Part shown: positions 8,180 through 16,686 of the stretch, one piece after another | Position numbering within the stretch: the first letter of the stretch is position 1 | How the letters are laid out: each line of letters opens with the position of its first letter | NCBI GenBank assembly: GCA_002238555.1 | Contig: MPMO01000034.1 | Location: 1-50,361, forward strand | Direction: 5' to 3' | DNA: 50,361 nt | Origin: Caldilineaceae bacterium bin34 | GTDB lineage: Bacteria > Chloroflexota > Anaerolineae > Caldilineales > Caldilineaceae | Notes under the pieces: generated by a model | The model's database searches: none | What the model saw: only the letters and a program-made list of their open reading frames with translations | What the model was told of the DNA's origin: nothing | Program-made: the position numbers and the translations under genes

Positions 8180-9436
8180 ATGTCTACCGTGTTGAACGAA
8201 AGTAGCGCTGGCAATGATCCCTTCGGAATGTCGAGGTTCAGCATCCGGCGCTACTCGGTTCAGCATCTGCTGCTGATCGGTTTGGCCATCGGATTGCTGG
8301 TTAGCCTTACGGTAGTGGCGTCCCGTCATGGCTACGTCCCGTTGATTGCTCTCTCGGCCGCGACGCTGGCCGTGGTGTTGGTCAAAACGACGTTGGTCAT
8401 CTGGGTTGGCATAAGGACCGTAGCCGTCGAAATCTGGATTCGACGCTTGGGCATGGGCGACCTGGAGTACCGGATTGAGCCGCGGGGCAATGACGAGGTG
8501 ACCAAGGCGTGCCAGGCCCTGGAGGCACTGCGCCAGAATTCCATACGGGCCATGCAGCTGGACTTGGTAACCCAGCTTTCCGCGGAGCTCAAGGAGCGGA
8601 ATGGAGAATTGGAACAGGCGTTGGCGGACCTGCGGGAAAGCCAGGACCGGATTGTCAGCCAGCAGAAGCTGGCGGAACTTGGTGAACTGGCGTCGGGGGT
8701 GGCGCACGAGATGCGCAACCCGCTGCAGTTCGTCCGCAATTTCACATCGTTGTCTCAGGAACTCGTGGCAGAGCTTCAGGAACTGCTGGAGCAGCCCGGA
8801 GAGGTGTACCGGCAACAAGCCGAGGGCTTGATCGAGGATCTGACCGGCAATCTGGATCGGGTGGAGCATCACAGCGGCCGGCTGAATAGCATCGCGTCGG
8901 CCATGATGATCTACGACCGAGGGACCGGAGGCGGGTTCCGGCCGGTGGGGCTGAACCAGTTGATCGTTGAACAGACCCACCTGGGGTACCAGGCAATCCG
9001 GGTTTACGAACCCGACTTCAGCGCCAAGGTCAACACGGAATTGGACCCGGCCCTGGGTGAAACAGTCGTGGTGCCGGAAGACATGGCACGGGTCATCTCC
9101 AATCTGGTGATGAACGCCTGTGAAGCCATGGTGGAGAAGCTTCGGGCCGAGGGGGATGGTTACCAGCCGCGACTGACGGTAGCCACGAAGAATGCCGAGG
9201 ATGCCGTAACCATGACAGTCCGGGACAACGGCATGGGCATGAACCGGGAAATGATGGCGCGGATGTTCAATCCCTTTGTCACCACCCGCAGTACCGGGAG
9301 GAACATGGGATTGGGCTTGAGTCTGGTCTGGGACGTAATCCGGGAGCACGGCGGCAGCGTCGAGCCGGAGTCGGAGCCGGGCCGGTACACCGAGATGAAG
9401 GTGCAGCTGCCGAAGCGCCCCGCTGAAACAGGGTGA
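8180..9436 (+). CDS. Membrane sensor histidine kinase
   Basis: A 418-residue protein. ATG 8180 follows GGGAGG at 8168-8173. There are two membrane helices (about 30-48 and 54-77) with almost no loop between them, a HAMP-like segment (RRLGMGDLEYRI, about 90-115), a coiled coil (about 125-165), and a HisKA box GVAHEMRNPLQF with the phospho-acceptor His176. The HATPase part carries an N box with N308 (NLVMNACEAM), G1 DNGMGM at about 349, an F box FNPFVTTR and G2 GLGLSL at about 377. All catalytic elements are present. No extracytoplasmic sensor domain exists, so the signal is probably membrane-borne or cytoplasmic. No response regulator lies nearby, so the kinase is an orphan with an unknown partner. 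The His-Glu-Met-Arg-Asn-Pro arrangement is usual for NtrB/ZraS-like kinases. Confidence 0.9.
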   Translation: MSTVLNESSAGNDPFGMSRFSIRRYSVQHLLLIGLAIGLLVSLTVVASRHGYVPLIALSAATLAVVLVKTTLVIWVGIRTVAVEIWIRRLGMGDLEYRIEPRGNDEVTKACQALEALRQNSIRAMQLDLVTQLSAELKERNGELEQALADLRESQDRIVSQQKLAELGELASGVAHEMRNPLQFVRNFTSLSQELVAELQELLEQPGEVYRQQAEGLIEDLTGNLDRVEHHSGRLNSIASAMMIYDRGTGGGFRPVGLNQLIVEQTHLGYQAIRVYEPDFSAKVNTELDPALGETVVVPEDMARVISNLVMNACEAMVEKLRAEGDGYQPRLTVATKNAEDAVTMTVRDNGMGMNREMMARMFNPFVTTRSTGRNMGLGLSLVWDVIREHGGSVEPESEPGRYTEMKVQLPKRPAETG

Positions 9437-9520
9437 GCCGCTCAGGCACTTGCCGGAGTTGGGTAGGTCCGCCCCCGCGTGGCTGGTGACATGCGCGATC
9501 TTGGCGAACAGCGACTCCGG

Positions 9521-9568
9521 TCACTGTGTGATTGCCAGACAGGCTGCGTTGGTATCAACGAAGCGCAT
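9521..9568 (-). pseudogene. VapC-like PIN toxin stub (first 7 recognisable codons)
   Basis: On the minus strand an ATG at 9566-9568 lies inside the last codons of the antitoxin gene, the usual antitoxin/toxin overlap. It opens MRFVDTN, the standard PIN-domain start with the first metal-binding Asp. The next codons, AACLAITQ, do not continue a PIN domain, and TGA follows at 9521-9523. The downstream sequence has no PIN motifs in any frame I read. The toxin therefore appears deleted after codon 7. Confidence 0.55.
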
Positions 9569-9863
9569 CGGGGCCGTGGATCGCTTCGTCGTAGAGTTCG
9601 CCGCGGGTCAGCCTTTCGGGTACGCCAACCTTGCGGGCATCAAAGTTCGTAAGCACCTCCCGAAGCCGCTGGCGTCGACGGACCAGGGCCGTTTCGGTCT
9701 CCGTTTCCGCCTTCTTGCCGTCAGTGAGGGCGGTCTCACCGCTGCTGACCAGGCTACGCAGGAACTGCTGCACCAGCACCGAAACCGACGTGTCAAGCTC
9801 CAAGGCACGAAAACGTGCCAACTTGTAGGTTTCTTCGTCAACAGAGACCGTGATGTTCTTCAT
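9555..9863 (-). CDS. VapB-like ribbon-helix-helix antitoxin
   Basis: A 102-residue protein whose N-terminus MKNITVSVDEETYKLARFRA is the DNA-binding beta strand and first helix of a ribbon-helix-helix (CopG/VapB type). It is followed by LDTSVSVLVQQFL. The charged C-terminal half (RRRQRLREVLTNFD, then RLTRGELYDEAIHG) is the usual toxin-neutralising tail. Such antitoxins bind and mask a PIN RNase and repress their own operon. Here the toxin is only a stub, overlapping the 3' end of this gene. It may persist as an orphan that neutralises a related toxin elsewhere or acts only as a repressor. Confidence 0.8.
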   Translation of the reverse strand: MKNITVSVDEETYKLARFRALELDTSVSVLVQQFLRSLVSSGETALTDGKKAETETETALVRRRQRLREVLTNFDARKVGVPERLTRGELYDEAIHGPDALR

Positions 9864-10244
9864 TGGCTGTTCCTACAGGAACTGTGAGCGTAGTCAGTAT
9901 ATGGGCTGATGCAACTCGCGGGAGGTGAGGTTTCGATGAGTGAACCTCAATGTGTTGCAGATGACCTGACCAAGGTCGCAGATGGTCTACGGCCGCGTGA
10001 TGTAAAGAGGACCATGCCCTCGTGATTCCGATCGCAGGGGCATGGGCCAACCAATCCGTTGACAAACCTGACTTGCGGATCGGAGTGGGATGCGTAACCA
10101 ATGGGGCTTATATACCTAACCAATTGCCAAAGTGACAGCCCAAACCGTTTTCCAACGAACGGTTTGTCCCATACTGCCTTGGTCTGACCTATCCCAATCC
10201 CGTTTCACTCTTCCGGATCAACTCGGGGGATGTCTGAGCCTACC
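9864..10244. other. Gap between two minus-strand units; two stem-loops
   Basis: No gene is seen in 381 bases. A stem with arms CCATGCCC (10012-10019) and GGGCATGG (10038-10045) encloses 18 bases. A second has 9-bp arms CAAACCGTT (10141-10149) and AACGGTTTG (10158-10166) around 8 bases. The second lies 79 bases downstream of the BNR gene stop and could help end that transcript, although no U-run follows it on the minus strand. Sequence near 9890-9910 should hold the antitoxin promoter. Confidence 0.4.
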
Positions 10245-11501
10245 TCAATGCTTCAACCGGTCGAGCCATACCCCGGTTCGAAGGCTGTTGGCGTTGTCCC
10301 CGCCAATGCCTCCCAAGTTGTTGCCCCGGGTCCACATGATGTAGGGCTCGGACACGCGCGCATGGCGATTGTTCGGCAGCCATTCCTCCACTTGCGGCAG
10401 CCAGCCCGACACCAATTCATCCATGTCGGTCAACCGCTTCACCTGCGTGTCGGCCATGCGGTTCGGGTCGATGAAGGCCACATGCACTTCGTGGCTGGGA
10501 TCAAACCAGGGAGTCGCGGTTCTGCCCGGATTGGCGGCAAAGGCAAGGTAGAGGCGGTTTGCGGGATCGAAGGCCATGTCCATGGCACAGCCGCCGCGCA
10601 GGTCGTAGGCGGCCAGGTCCCCGCCTGGCAGGTGTCTCACCGGTCCGGTATCGGTGAACTCGTACAGGTAGCCGGCCGAGCTGTCCGGGTGCACCACATG
10701 TACCCAGGGCCGGTCGTTGCAGTTCAGAACCGCGCTGTTCAGGCGCAGATCGCCCTTCGGTGACGAACTAAAGGCTTGGGCACTCTCCGCGGTCACCGGC
10801 TCCGTAACCGGCGATCCGTCCTCCTGCCGCCACGTGTTCCCGCCATCACCGGACACCAGCCGCACCGCGGAGTAGGTCGTGCAGTCCGCGGCCGAGCCGG
10901 ACGCCGCGTAGTGGAACTGCAGGAAGAGGTGCAGGATCCCGTCCTCAGTTGCCGCAAAGGAATGCATCCAGTTGCAGTAGCCGGGCTCCGGGTTCACCGC
11001 CAGCGTGACGGGCGGGCTCCACAAGTGGCCGCGGCGCATGTTCCGGTAGACCAGGATCCAGCGATCCGGCCTCGACTCGCGGCAGGCCAGGTGGAGGGTT
11101 CCGTCCACGTCGCTGACCAGAGCCGGATAGGAAGCGCGTTCACCCACCGGCTGAGGCGCCGACCAGGCGGCCGGATCCAAAAGGTCGGCCGAGTCGATCC
11201 AGCGGTGGACAAAGGCCCCGTGGTGGGCACCGGACATGAGGTGCAGCCGCTGGTTGGGATCCAGGGCCAGGGCCGGACCGCAATGGTTGTCAATGCCTTC
11301 CGCCAGACAGACGGAACCTCGGAACTGGTCGGTGGCCGGATTGGCGGTACCCAGCATGATGCGGGCTGGCCCGCCTTCCTGCTCCGGGCTGTCCAGCCAG
11401 CCCATCACCAGATCGTCGCCGCGTCGCAGCAGCTTGCAGCTGGGGTCGTAGGCCGTGGCCCGGTCCGAGCCGGTGCGGGACAGGCAAACCGGCAGTGTCA
11501 T
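10245..11501 (-). CDS. BNR_4-type beta-propeller protein
   Basis: A 418-residue protein. The ATG at 11501 overlaps the stop of the oxidoreductase upstream (ATGA), which fixes the start; the longer open frame to 12224 is antisense-like sequence over that gene. Features typical of BNR repeat-containing family members are repeated Asp-box-like strands (SDVDGTLHLACRES, ATEDGILHLFLQF, SGDGGNTWRQEDG), a HHGAFVHRW segment and GYCNWMHSF. The family has the seven-bladed propeller fold found in several sialidase-like enzymes and in some polysaccharide lyases. No signal peptide is visible, so a cytoplasmic role on imported sugar fragments is likely. As the last gene of the long minus-strand train it probably acts on the same substrate. 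Catalytic residues cannot be assigned from sequence alone. Confidence 0.75.
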   Translation of the reverse strand: MTLPVCLSRTGSDRATAYDPSCKLLRRGDDLVMGWLDSPEQEGGPARIMLGTANPATDQFRGSVCLAEGIDNHCGPALALDPNQRLHLMSGAHHGAFVHRWIDSADLLDPAAWSAPQPVGERASYPALVSDVDGTLHLACRESRPDRWILVYRNMRRGHLWSPPVTLAVNPEPGYCNWMHSFAATEDGILHLFLQFHYAASGSAADCTTYSAVRLVSGDGGNTWRQEDGSPVTEPVTAESAQAFSSSPKGDLRLNSAVLNCNDRPWVHVVHPDSSAGYLYEFTDTGPVRHLPGGDLAAYDLRGGCAMDMAFDPANRLYLAFAANPGRTATPWFDPSHEVHVAFIDPNRMADTQVKRLTDMDELVSGWLPQVEEWLPNNRHARVSEPYIMWTRGNNLGGIGGDNANSLRTGVWLDRLKH

Positions 11502-12457
11502 TCCTCGCCATCGATGGCGGCCACCAGTTCCATGGTGTGCACGGTATCGCGGATGTCCGTCAACGGTTGGGTGTTGCTGCGGATGCACTCGATGAAGTGC
11601 CGGTGCATGTCCAGCGTGCCGTCGTAGGCTGCGGAATCGGATCGCTCCACACCGGCCAGGTCCCAGCCGTTCAGGTTGTCCTTTTGCCCATCGTTGGTGA
11701 ACAACGCCAGCCGGGAGGGAATGTCGAAGTAGCAACCGACGGTGGCCGCATGGAGCTGGCCCCCCAGGGTGCGCCCGCCCGAGGCCCGCGTGGCCTCGAT
11801 GATGCCCGTGGCATCGTTGTCGAACCGGATCAGCGCTCCGTAGACATTCCAGTGGGGACTGCCGAACTTGGACCGATGGGCATGGACCTCGGCCGGTTCG
11901 CCCCCGGCCATGAAACGGACCATGTCCACAATGTGGCAGATGTCGTTCCAGAGGGTGGTCGTGAAGCCGCCGGCGGCTTCGCCCAGCAGCTGCTTGTGGA
12001 AGGTGCCGACGGCCATTGACACCGGTCCGCCGGCCTGTGTGCGGGCCATGGACTCGCGGACCACGGCCGCATGCCTGCGCTGGAACCCGACCTGGACCCA
12101 CACATTGTTGGCCACCGCGGCGTCCCGGATTTGCCGCACCTCGTCCACATTGGCGCCGGGCGGCTTTTCGATGAAGATATGCTTGCCGGCGCGGATGCAG
12201 TCCAGCACCGGACCCAGCGCCCACTGCTCGTTCATGACGCAGTAGACAACATCCGGGTTCGCGCTCTCCAGCATTTCCTTGTGGTGGGTGTACACCGAAG
12301 GGAACCCGTACTGGTCCACCACCATGTCGAGGCGTTCCTCGTCCAGTTCGCAGACGCTTTCCATGGTCACGTCGTCCAGTCGGGCCACGTTCGGATAGTG
12401 GGCACTGCGGCTGCGGGGACCGGCACCGATGAAGGCCGCGCGAAGTGGGTTGGTCAT
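11498..12457 (-). CDS. Gfo/Idh/MocA-family oxidoreductase
   Basis: A 319-residue protein. ATG 12457 is preferred over a farther upstream start because the Rossmann fold begins directly with LRAAFIGAGPRS (residues 5-16). The family dinucleotide motif is followed by EKPP at 97-100, whose Lys is the usual catalytic or cofactor-binding residue. The C-terminal part has the predicted alpha/beta substrate domain, with FHKQLLGEAAGGF..LWNDICHIVD, where GG...H normally sits near the active site. Enzymes of this family oxidise or epimerise sugars or inositols with NAD(P). The length is slightly short of the common 330-380. It lies 34 bases after the isomerase gene and overlaps the BNR gene, so the genes are translationally coupled. 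The substrate is unknown but probably a uronate- or deoxy-sugar-derived intermediate. Confidence 0.9.
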   Translation of the reverse strand: MTNPLRAAFIGAGPRSRSAHYPNVARLDDVTMESVCELDEERLDMVVDQYGFPSVYTHHKEMLESANPDVVYCVMNEQWALGPVLDCIRAGKHIFIEKPPGANVDEVRQIRDAAVANNVWVQVGFQRRHAAVVRESMARTQAGGPVSMAVGTFHKQLLGEAAGGFTTTLWNDICHIVDMVRFMAGGEPAEVHAHRSKFGSPHWNVYGALIRFDNDATGIIEATRASGGRTLGGQLHAATVGCYFDIPSRLALFTNDGQKDNLNGWDLAGVERSDSAAYDGTLDMHRHFIECIRSNTQPLTDIRDTVHTMELVAAIDGEE

Positions 12458-12491
12458 GGGGTTGTCCTGTCTGGAAATGGTTGGGAACGGA

Positions 12492-13310
12492 TCAGTTGCC
12501 GGCCCGCAAGGCGTTGATGAAACGCACATCGCAGGCGGCCAGGTCAATCACGGTGGGCACCGGTTCGCCGGCGTATTCGCTGTGGAAGCTGACCGGACCG
12601 GAGAAGTCCATGGCCTCGAGCGCCTCGACGGTGGTTTGCCAGTCGACCAGGCCTTCGCCCATGCGCACGCAACGCGTGGCCGGCATGGTGCGGCCGTTGC
12701 GCTGGACCGTCGTGTGGACCAGGTCCTTGAAGGCGCAGACCCGGAGGTGGGACCGCATGATGTCCAGGGCCATGTCGATCGGTTCGCCGCAGATGGACAA
12801 GTGGCCCGCATCGGCGAAGAGCGCCACGTGCGCCGGATTGAAGTCGCGCACGACTTGCATGGCCGCGCTGCCGTTGAGGCCCAGTGAGCGTCCGGAGTGG
12901 TTGTGGACCACGGCCGTCACCCCGTGGCGGCTGGCGAGTTCGGCAAATCCCTGCAGCCAGTCGTTGACCCGGGCCATGGTGTCCCAGTAGTGCTCCTCGG
13001 GAGACCAGTGCCAGTAGCCCAGCTTGATGTATTTGACCCCGGCCGCGCCGCAGGCTGCGAACAGGTTCTCCGCGTCGGGGTGGTCGGGGGTCTGAAAGTT
13101 GGTCGGCGTCGTCACCAGCGGAATGTCCAGCCCGGCGTCCCTGAACCGGCGCATGGCGTCGGGCAGGGCGGTCGCCGCGTTCTCCGGCGTGACCGGGTAG
13201 CCGGGCCGCACGCAGAGGTCGGCTCCCCGGACCCCCACCCGCTGGAGGGTGGCAATGATTTCGTCCAGGTCCAGCCCCTCGAGGTGCTTGGTGAACATGA
13301 TGTATTGCAT
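12492..13310 (-). CDS. Sugar phosphate isomerase/epimerase (xylose isomerase-like TIM barrel)
   Basis: A 272-residue protein of the AP_endonuc_2 / IolE-IolI superfamily. Strands carry the metal and substrate residues in the usual order: MFTKHLEG, ADLCVRPG, VVHNHSG (His), HVALFADAGHLSICG (Asp/His), VCAFKDLVH (Lys-Asp) and VSFHSEYAG (Glu). These enzymes usually interconvert keto and aldo sugars or their acids with a divalent metal. It sits between the epimerase and oxidoreductase genes with gaps of 47 and 34 bases, so it is very likely part of the same transcript. Exact substrate cannot be read from sequence. Confidence 0.88.
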   Translation of the reverse strand: MQYIMFTKHLEGLDLDEIIATLQRVGVRGADLCVRPGYPVTPENAATALPDAMRRFRDAGLDIPLVTTPTNFQTPDHPDAENLFAACGAAGVKYIKLGYWHWSPEEHYWDTMARVNDWLQGFAELASRHGVTAVVHNHSGRSLGLNGSAAMQVVRDFNPAHVALFADAGHLSICGEPIDMALDIMRSHLRVCAFKDLVHTTVQRNGRTMPATRCVRMGEGLVDWQTTVEALEAMDFSGPVSFHSEYAGEPVPTVIDLAACDVRFINALRAGN

Positions 13311-13357
13311 GCGAATCTCCTGTGCGGTCGGCCACAGCCGGTTGGCGGGGCCTGAGC

Positions 13358-14368
13358 TTATTTCCAGGTGTAGTCAATCCAGCCTTCGTCGCGCACCCGC
13401 AGGGCGGACTTGAACATGGCTTCCACCGTGCCGCGGGGCCGGTAGTTGATCAGGCGCTTGGCCTTGCCGATGGCGTGGTCGTACCGGTACCAGACCGGAA
13501 CCTGGACCTCCAGGGCCGTCTGGCCGGTGAGTTCCGCCAGCAGCGGCGCGGCATGGGTGTGGTAGAAGGGGGTCGGGGCTCCGCAGTTGAAGCTTTCGCC
13601 GACGGCGGCATCCTCCTCCACGGCGCAGACCAGCATGTGGGCAATGTCGCGGGCGTCGTTGGGCTGGTAGAGCCAGGAGCGACCCTGACCGTCCCGGACG
13701 CTGCAGGGCTGGTCGGGGTAGGCCGCCTGCGCCTCCACGTCGTGCCACAGCTCGGTGCCGTCGGCCATGTACAGCTCGCCGCGGGGACTGGCCTGTCCGA
13801 TCTTGAGAATCTGGACGGCGCGTGCGGCCGTGAACTGGCTGAGGATGGCGGTGCCGGACTGCACGTGGCTGGGGCGCACGATCACGGTGCGCAGGCCGGT
13901 GTAGTCGGCCGCCATGTTCACGAACCCCTCGCCGATCTGCTTGGACAGGGAGTACTCGCCGTCGGGATGGCGGGGATGTTCCTCGTCGACAGGATGGTAG
14001 GCGCAGGCGAACTTCTCGCCGTTGTTCGGGAAGACGCCGGAGGAACTCACGTAGACCAGACGCTCGAGTTGGTCGGCGCGTTCGCCGCAGACGCGGGCGA
14101 TGAGGCGGTTGATCTGCAGGTTGTTGTCGAACTGCGGCCCGACGAAGTTGGCGGTGTGCACGACCCGGTCCATGCCGTCAAGGGCGCTGTTGACGAAGGC
14201 TTCGTCGGTCAGGTCGCCCTTGGCCAGCTCGATGTCGAGGCCGTCCAGCCGGTCCAGGCACGGATCGTCCGGGAGCACGGTGCCCCGCACTTCGTGGTTG
14301 TGGTCGAGCAGCTGACGCACCAGGCGACAGCCCACTTGGCCGGCCGCGCCGGCAACCAGGATTTTCAT
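13358..14368 (-). CDS. NAD-dependent epimerase/dehydratase (extended SDR)
   Basis: A 336-residue protein. ATG 14368 is chosen because it opens directly with the Rossmann strand MKILVAGAAGQVG (G7, G10, G13); longer starts add non-homologous residues. The Asp before LTDEAFV fits NAD binding, and the catalytic triad is visible as S108-S110 in VYVSSSGVF with YSLSK (Y139, K143). The C-terminal part contains RPSHVQSG and a NDARDIAHMLV segment, which is typical of extended SDRs acting on nucleotide sugars or sugar acids (for example uronate dehydrogenase-like or UDP-sugar epimerase-like). In this catabolic setting oxidation or epimerisation of a sugar acid is more likely than nucleotide-sugar synthesis, but this is inference. 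Confidence 0.9.
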   Translation of the reverse strand: MKILVAGAAGQVGCRLVRQLLDHNHEVRGTVLPDDPCLDRLDGLDIELAKGDLTDEAFVNSALDGMDRVVHTANFVGPQFDNNLQINRLIARVCGERADQLERLVYVSSSGVFPNNGEKFACAYHPVDEEHPRHPDGEYSLSKQIGEGFVNMAADYTGLRTVIVRPSHVQSGTAILSQFTAARAVQILKIGQASPRGELYMADGTELWHDVEAQAAYPDQPCSVRDGQGRSWLYQPNDARDIAHMLVCAVEEDAAVGESFNCGAPTPFYHTHAAPLLAELTGQTALEVQVPVWYRYDHAIGKAKRLINYRPRGTVEAMFKSALRVRDEGWIDYTWK

Positions 14369-14408
14369 GGCGTTCGGGATTTCCTGTGGGGTTGTTGAGA
14401 CCGCGATT

Positions 14409-16649
14409 CTAGCCCGGCCGTTTTCGGGACGAAGACGACAGCACGGCATCCGGATAAGGGTATTCGTACCAGTCGAGGAGCCCTTCCCTGGCGGCAGCCG
14501 CGGCGAACAGGATGACGGACGAATAGGAATCGGCGAACGACCGTCCTTCGCCAGTGCCGGCCACCACGGCTCCGCCCGAATCCACGAACTTGGCCCCGCC
14601 CCGTCCGTTGACGGGATGGGCCGTCAGGGCGGCAAACTGGCGCGCCGCGATCTTCAGGTAGGTCCGGTCGCCGGTGACATGGAAGGCGTGCGTGAGCGCT
14701 TCCAGGAAGTGGGGTGTGGGCGCGGTGCGGTTGAGGCTCGGCAGTTCCTTGTAGAAGGTGATGCCGTCGGGACCCAGCGTATGTTCCACCAGGTCGTCCA
14801 CCACCGACACGATGAGCCGATCCACCCGTTCATTGGCCTCGATCAGGCGGAACCGGGCCAGGGAGTTGACCGTGATCGAGATCATGAACGGCACGCGCGG
14901 CATGGTGTGGCTGGTGTAGGGGGCCAGCAGGGCACCGAACTCGTCGTGCCAGTCGAGGAACATGCGGGTCAGGCGCTCGGCCTCCGCCCGCCAGGTCTCG
15001 CCGCCGGTGGCCAGGTGCAGGCCGATCATCGCGCGCAGTGCCCAGCCGCCTTCGCGCACGGCTGCGGCACCGGGGGTCCGCATCCTGGGCAGTTCCATAT
15101 GCCGCATGATGTTGCGGCCGATCGACTCGGCCGCCTCCAGGCCTTCCGCACGGCCGGTCAGGCACCAGTAGTCGAGCAGGCCCTCGGTCCACTCGTGGGA
15201 CGGGATTACGCCGCCGGTGCCGTGGTGGGCCGTGTGGATCTTCAGACCCCCGTCGATCAGGGGGTCGGGATGGTGGTGGCAGAAGTCGACGTCCAGCCAG
15301 TGCCGGGCGCAGACGAGTGACGAGTCCAGCAGGTGCCGCTGCCCGGTCAGGCCGTGGAACAGCAGGCTCATGTGCGGACGATCATATTCGTTGTTGACCC
15401 AGACCGACTCGCCTTGGCCGCGGCCCTGGTTGGTGTAGCCGGCATCCGGCGCGTCCCCGAAGTGCAGCATGCCCAGGGCGGCCGGACGGCCCTGGTGCAG
15501 GTCGTTGAAGCGGGACACGAGGCGGCCCGGCACCTTCTCGGGGAAGAAGTCCAGGCCCCAGGGGTTGTGCTCCCGGTACCAGCTGCGGGGCAGGGAGGGC
15601 ACGTCCGGCAACTGGAACTGGAGGCTGCGGACGCTGAGCGTCTCCAGGTCCGCCGAGCCGTCGTGGAACTGCAGCAGCAGACGGTGGGTCTTGCCCATGC
15701 CCTGCAGGATGCGGGCCGGCTCGGCCGCAGCGGGATAGAGATCGGCCCGGATGCCCTCCGCGGCGGCGCGCAGGCCCTTGGGGTAGTGCTGGTGGGCCTG
15801 GTAGTGGGAGACGGCCAGGCCGCAACCGTCGGTGCGCCAGTCGACCCAGAAGTCCCCGTAGAACGACTCCGAGAAGTGCTCGTTGGACTGGTACAGGAGC
15901 GTTTCCGCATCGATCTCCATTTCGACGCAGGCATCCGACTGTTCGATTCGGGTGGTGTAGTAGCCCTCTCCCAGGGCCACGGCCGCCCGGTCCGGAGGCA
16001 TGGCCGGGGCAATGTCCAGGGACAGGGAGGCCAGCTGCGTTTCAGGGGCGTCGCCGTCGTGGATGAACTGGTGCTCCAGTTCGAGCCAAGGCTTGCCCCG
16101 ATGGACCTTCACCTGTCCGTGGAAGGCCGGCTGAAGGTCCGCACCCGGTCCGGTGTGGCGCCCGAACAGCCGCAGGATCCAGCGCAGCGGACCGCTCTCC
16201 ACCTCCTCGACGCGTTCCACCACCGGCTGCAGCGCGGGGCCGTCCTGCAGGCGCAGTCGAAAGAGATTGTCCAGGGGCAGCGGGAAGGGCCTGCCGTTCA
16301 CGGTCAGGTCCTTCAGGGACAGCGGTTGTCCTTCCGGAATTGCGAACGAGAGGACGCCGTGCCCATGGTGCGGGGCGGCGGGAGGAGCCAGGGCCGGGCC
16401 GACACCGAATGCCAGCGTATGGGATCGGTTGCCCGGCAGGTCGACCTGCATGTGGACCAGGGCCCAGCGCACGCTGCCGTCCGGCCAACGTCCCAGGGCC
16501 CGCGTCTGGCAGGGCAGGCTTGAGTCTCCGTCCCGCACCCAAAGGTGGTGGGGTTCCGGCAGGGCTCCTTCCCGAAACGGGATGGAAACGGTGACCGGCT
16601 CCGCCGCGCGGTCGAATCGGGACAGTTTGGGAAAGTGCAGTGTGGACAT
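14409..16649 (-). CDS. PcRGLX/YetA-like protein (exo-rhamnogalacturonan lyase family-like)
   Basis: A 746-residue protein. ATG 16649 is preferred over the longer frame to 16697. The N-terminal domain has the family RIFT-barrel pattern: VTVSIPFREGAL, LPCQTRALGRWPDGSVRW and ALVHMQVDLPG. A central beta-sandwich follows, then a C-terminal alpha/alpha toroid from about residue 400 (EYDRPHMSLLFHG, LLDYWCLTGRAEGLEAAE, GGWALRAMIGLHLATG). This three-domain order is that of PcRGLX (polysaccharide lyase family 26) and Bacillus YetA, which fits a role on rhamnogalacturonan-type oligosaccharides. No signal peptide is seen, so it would act in the cytoplasm. It lies 37 bases after the heparinase-like gene. 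Substrate is inferred from the family; active residues were not assigned. Confidence 0.78.
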   Translation of the reverse strand: MSTLHFPKLSRFDRAAEPVTVSIPFREGALPEPHHLWVRDGDSSLPCQTRALGRWPDGSVRWALVHMQVDLPGNRSHTLAFGVGPALAPPAAPHHGHGVLSFAIPEGQPLSLKDLTVNGRPFPLPLDNLFRLRLQDGPALQPVVERVEEVESGPLRWILRLFGRHTGPGADLQPAFHGQVKVHRGKPWLELEHQFIHDGDAPETQLASLSLDIAPAMPPDRAAVALGEGYYTTRIEQSDACVEMEIDAETLLYQSNEHFSESFYGDFWVDWRTDGCGLAVSHYQAHQHYPKGLRAAAEGIRADLYPAAAEPARILQGMGKTHRLLLQFHDGSADLETLSVRSLQFQLPDVPSLPRSWYREHNPWGLDFFPEKVPGRLVSRFNDLHQGRPAALGMLHFGDAPDAGYTNQGRGQGESVWVNNEYDRPHMSLLFHGLTGQRHLLDSSLVCARHWLDVDFCHHHPDPLIDGGLKIHTAHHGTGGVIPSHEWTEGLLDYWCLTGRAEGLEAAESIGRNIMRHMELPRMRTPGAAAVREGGWALRAMIGLHLATGGETWRAEAERLTRMFLDWHDEFGALLAPYTSHTMPRVPFMISITVNSLARFRLIEANERVDRLIVSVVDDLVEHTLGPDGITFYKELPSLNRTAPTPHFLEALTHAFHVTGDRTYLKIAARQFAALTAHPVNGRGGAKFVDSGGAVVAGTGEGRSFADSYSSVILFAAAAAREGLLDWYEYPYPDAVLSSSSRKRPG

Positions 16650-16686
16650 GGCGGCAGTGCCCGGTGGGGTCGGGCAGATGGCCGAC

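Noticed and set aside
10141..10166. Perfect 9-bp stem as a definite terminator for the BNR gene
   Set aside because: It lies in the right place but lacks a U-run on the minus strand, so it is reported only within the gap entry.
11502..12224. N-terminal extension of the BNR protein to 12224
   Set aside because: The extension is out-of-frame reading of the Gfo/Idh gene; the ATGA overlap at 11498-11501 gives a natural start.
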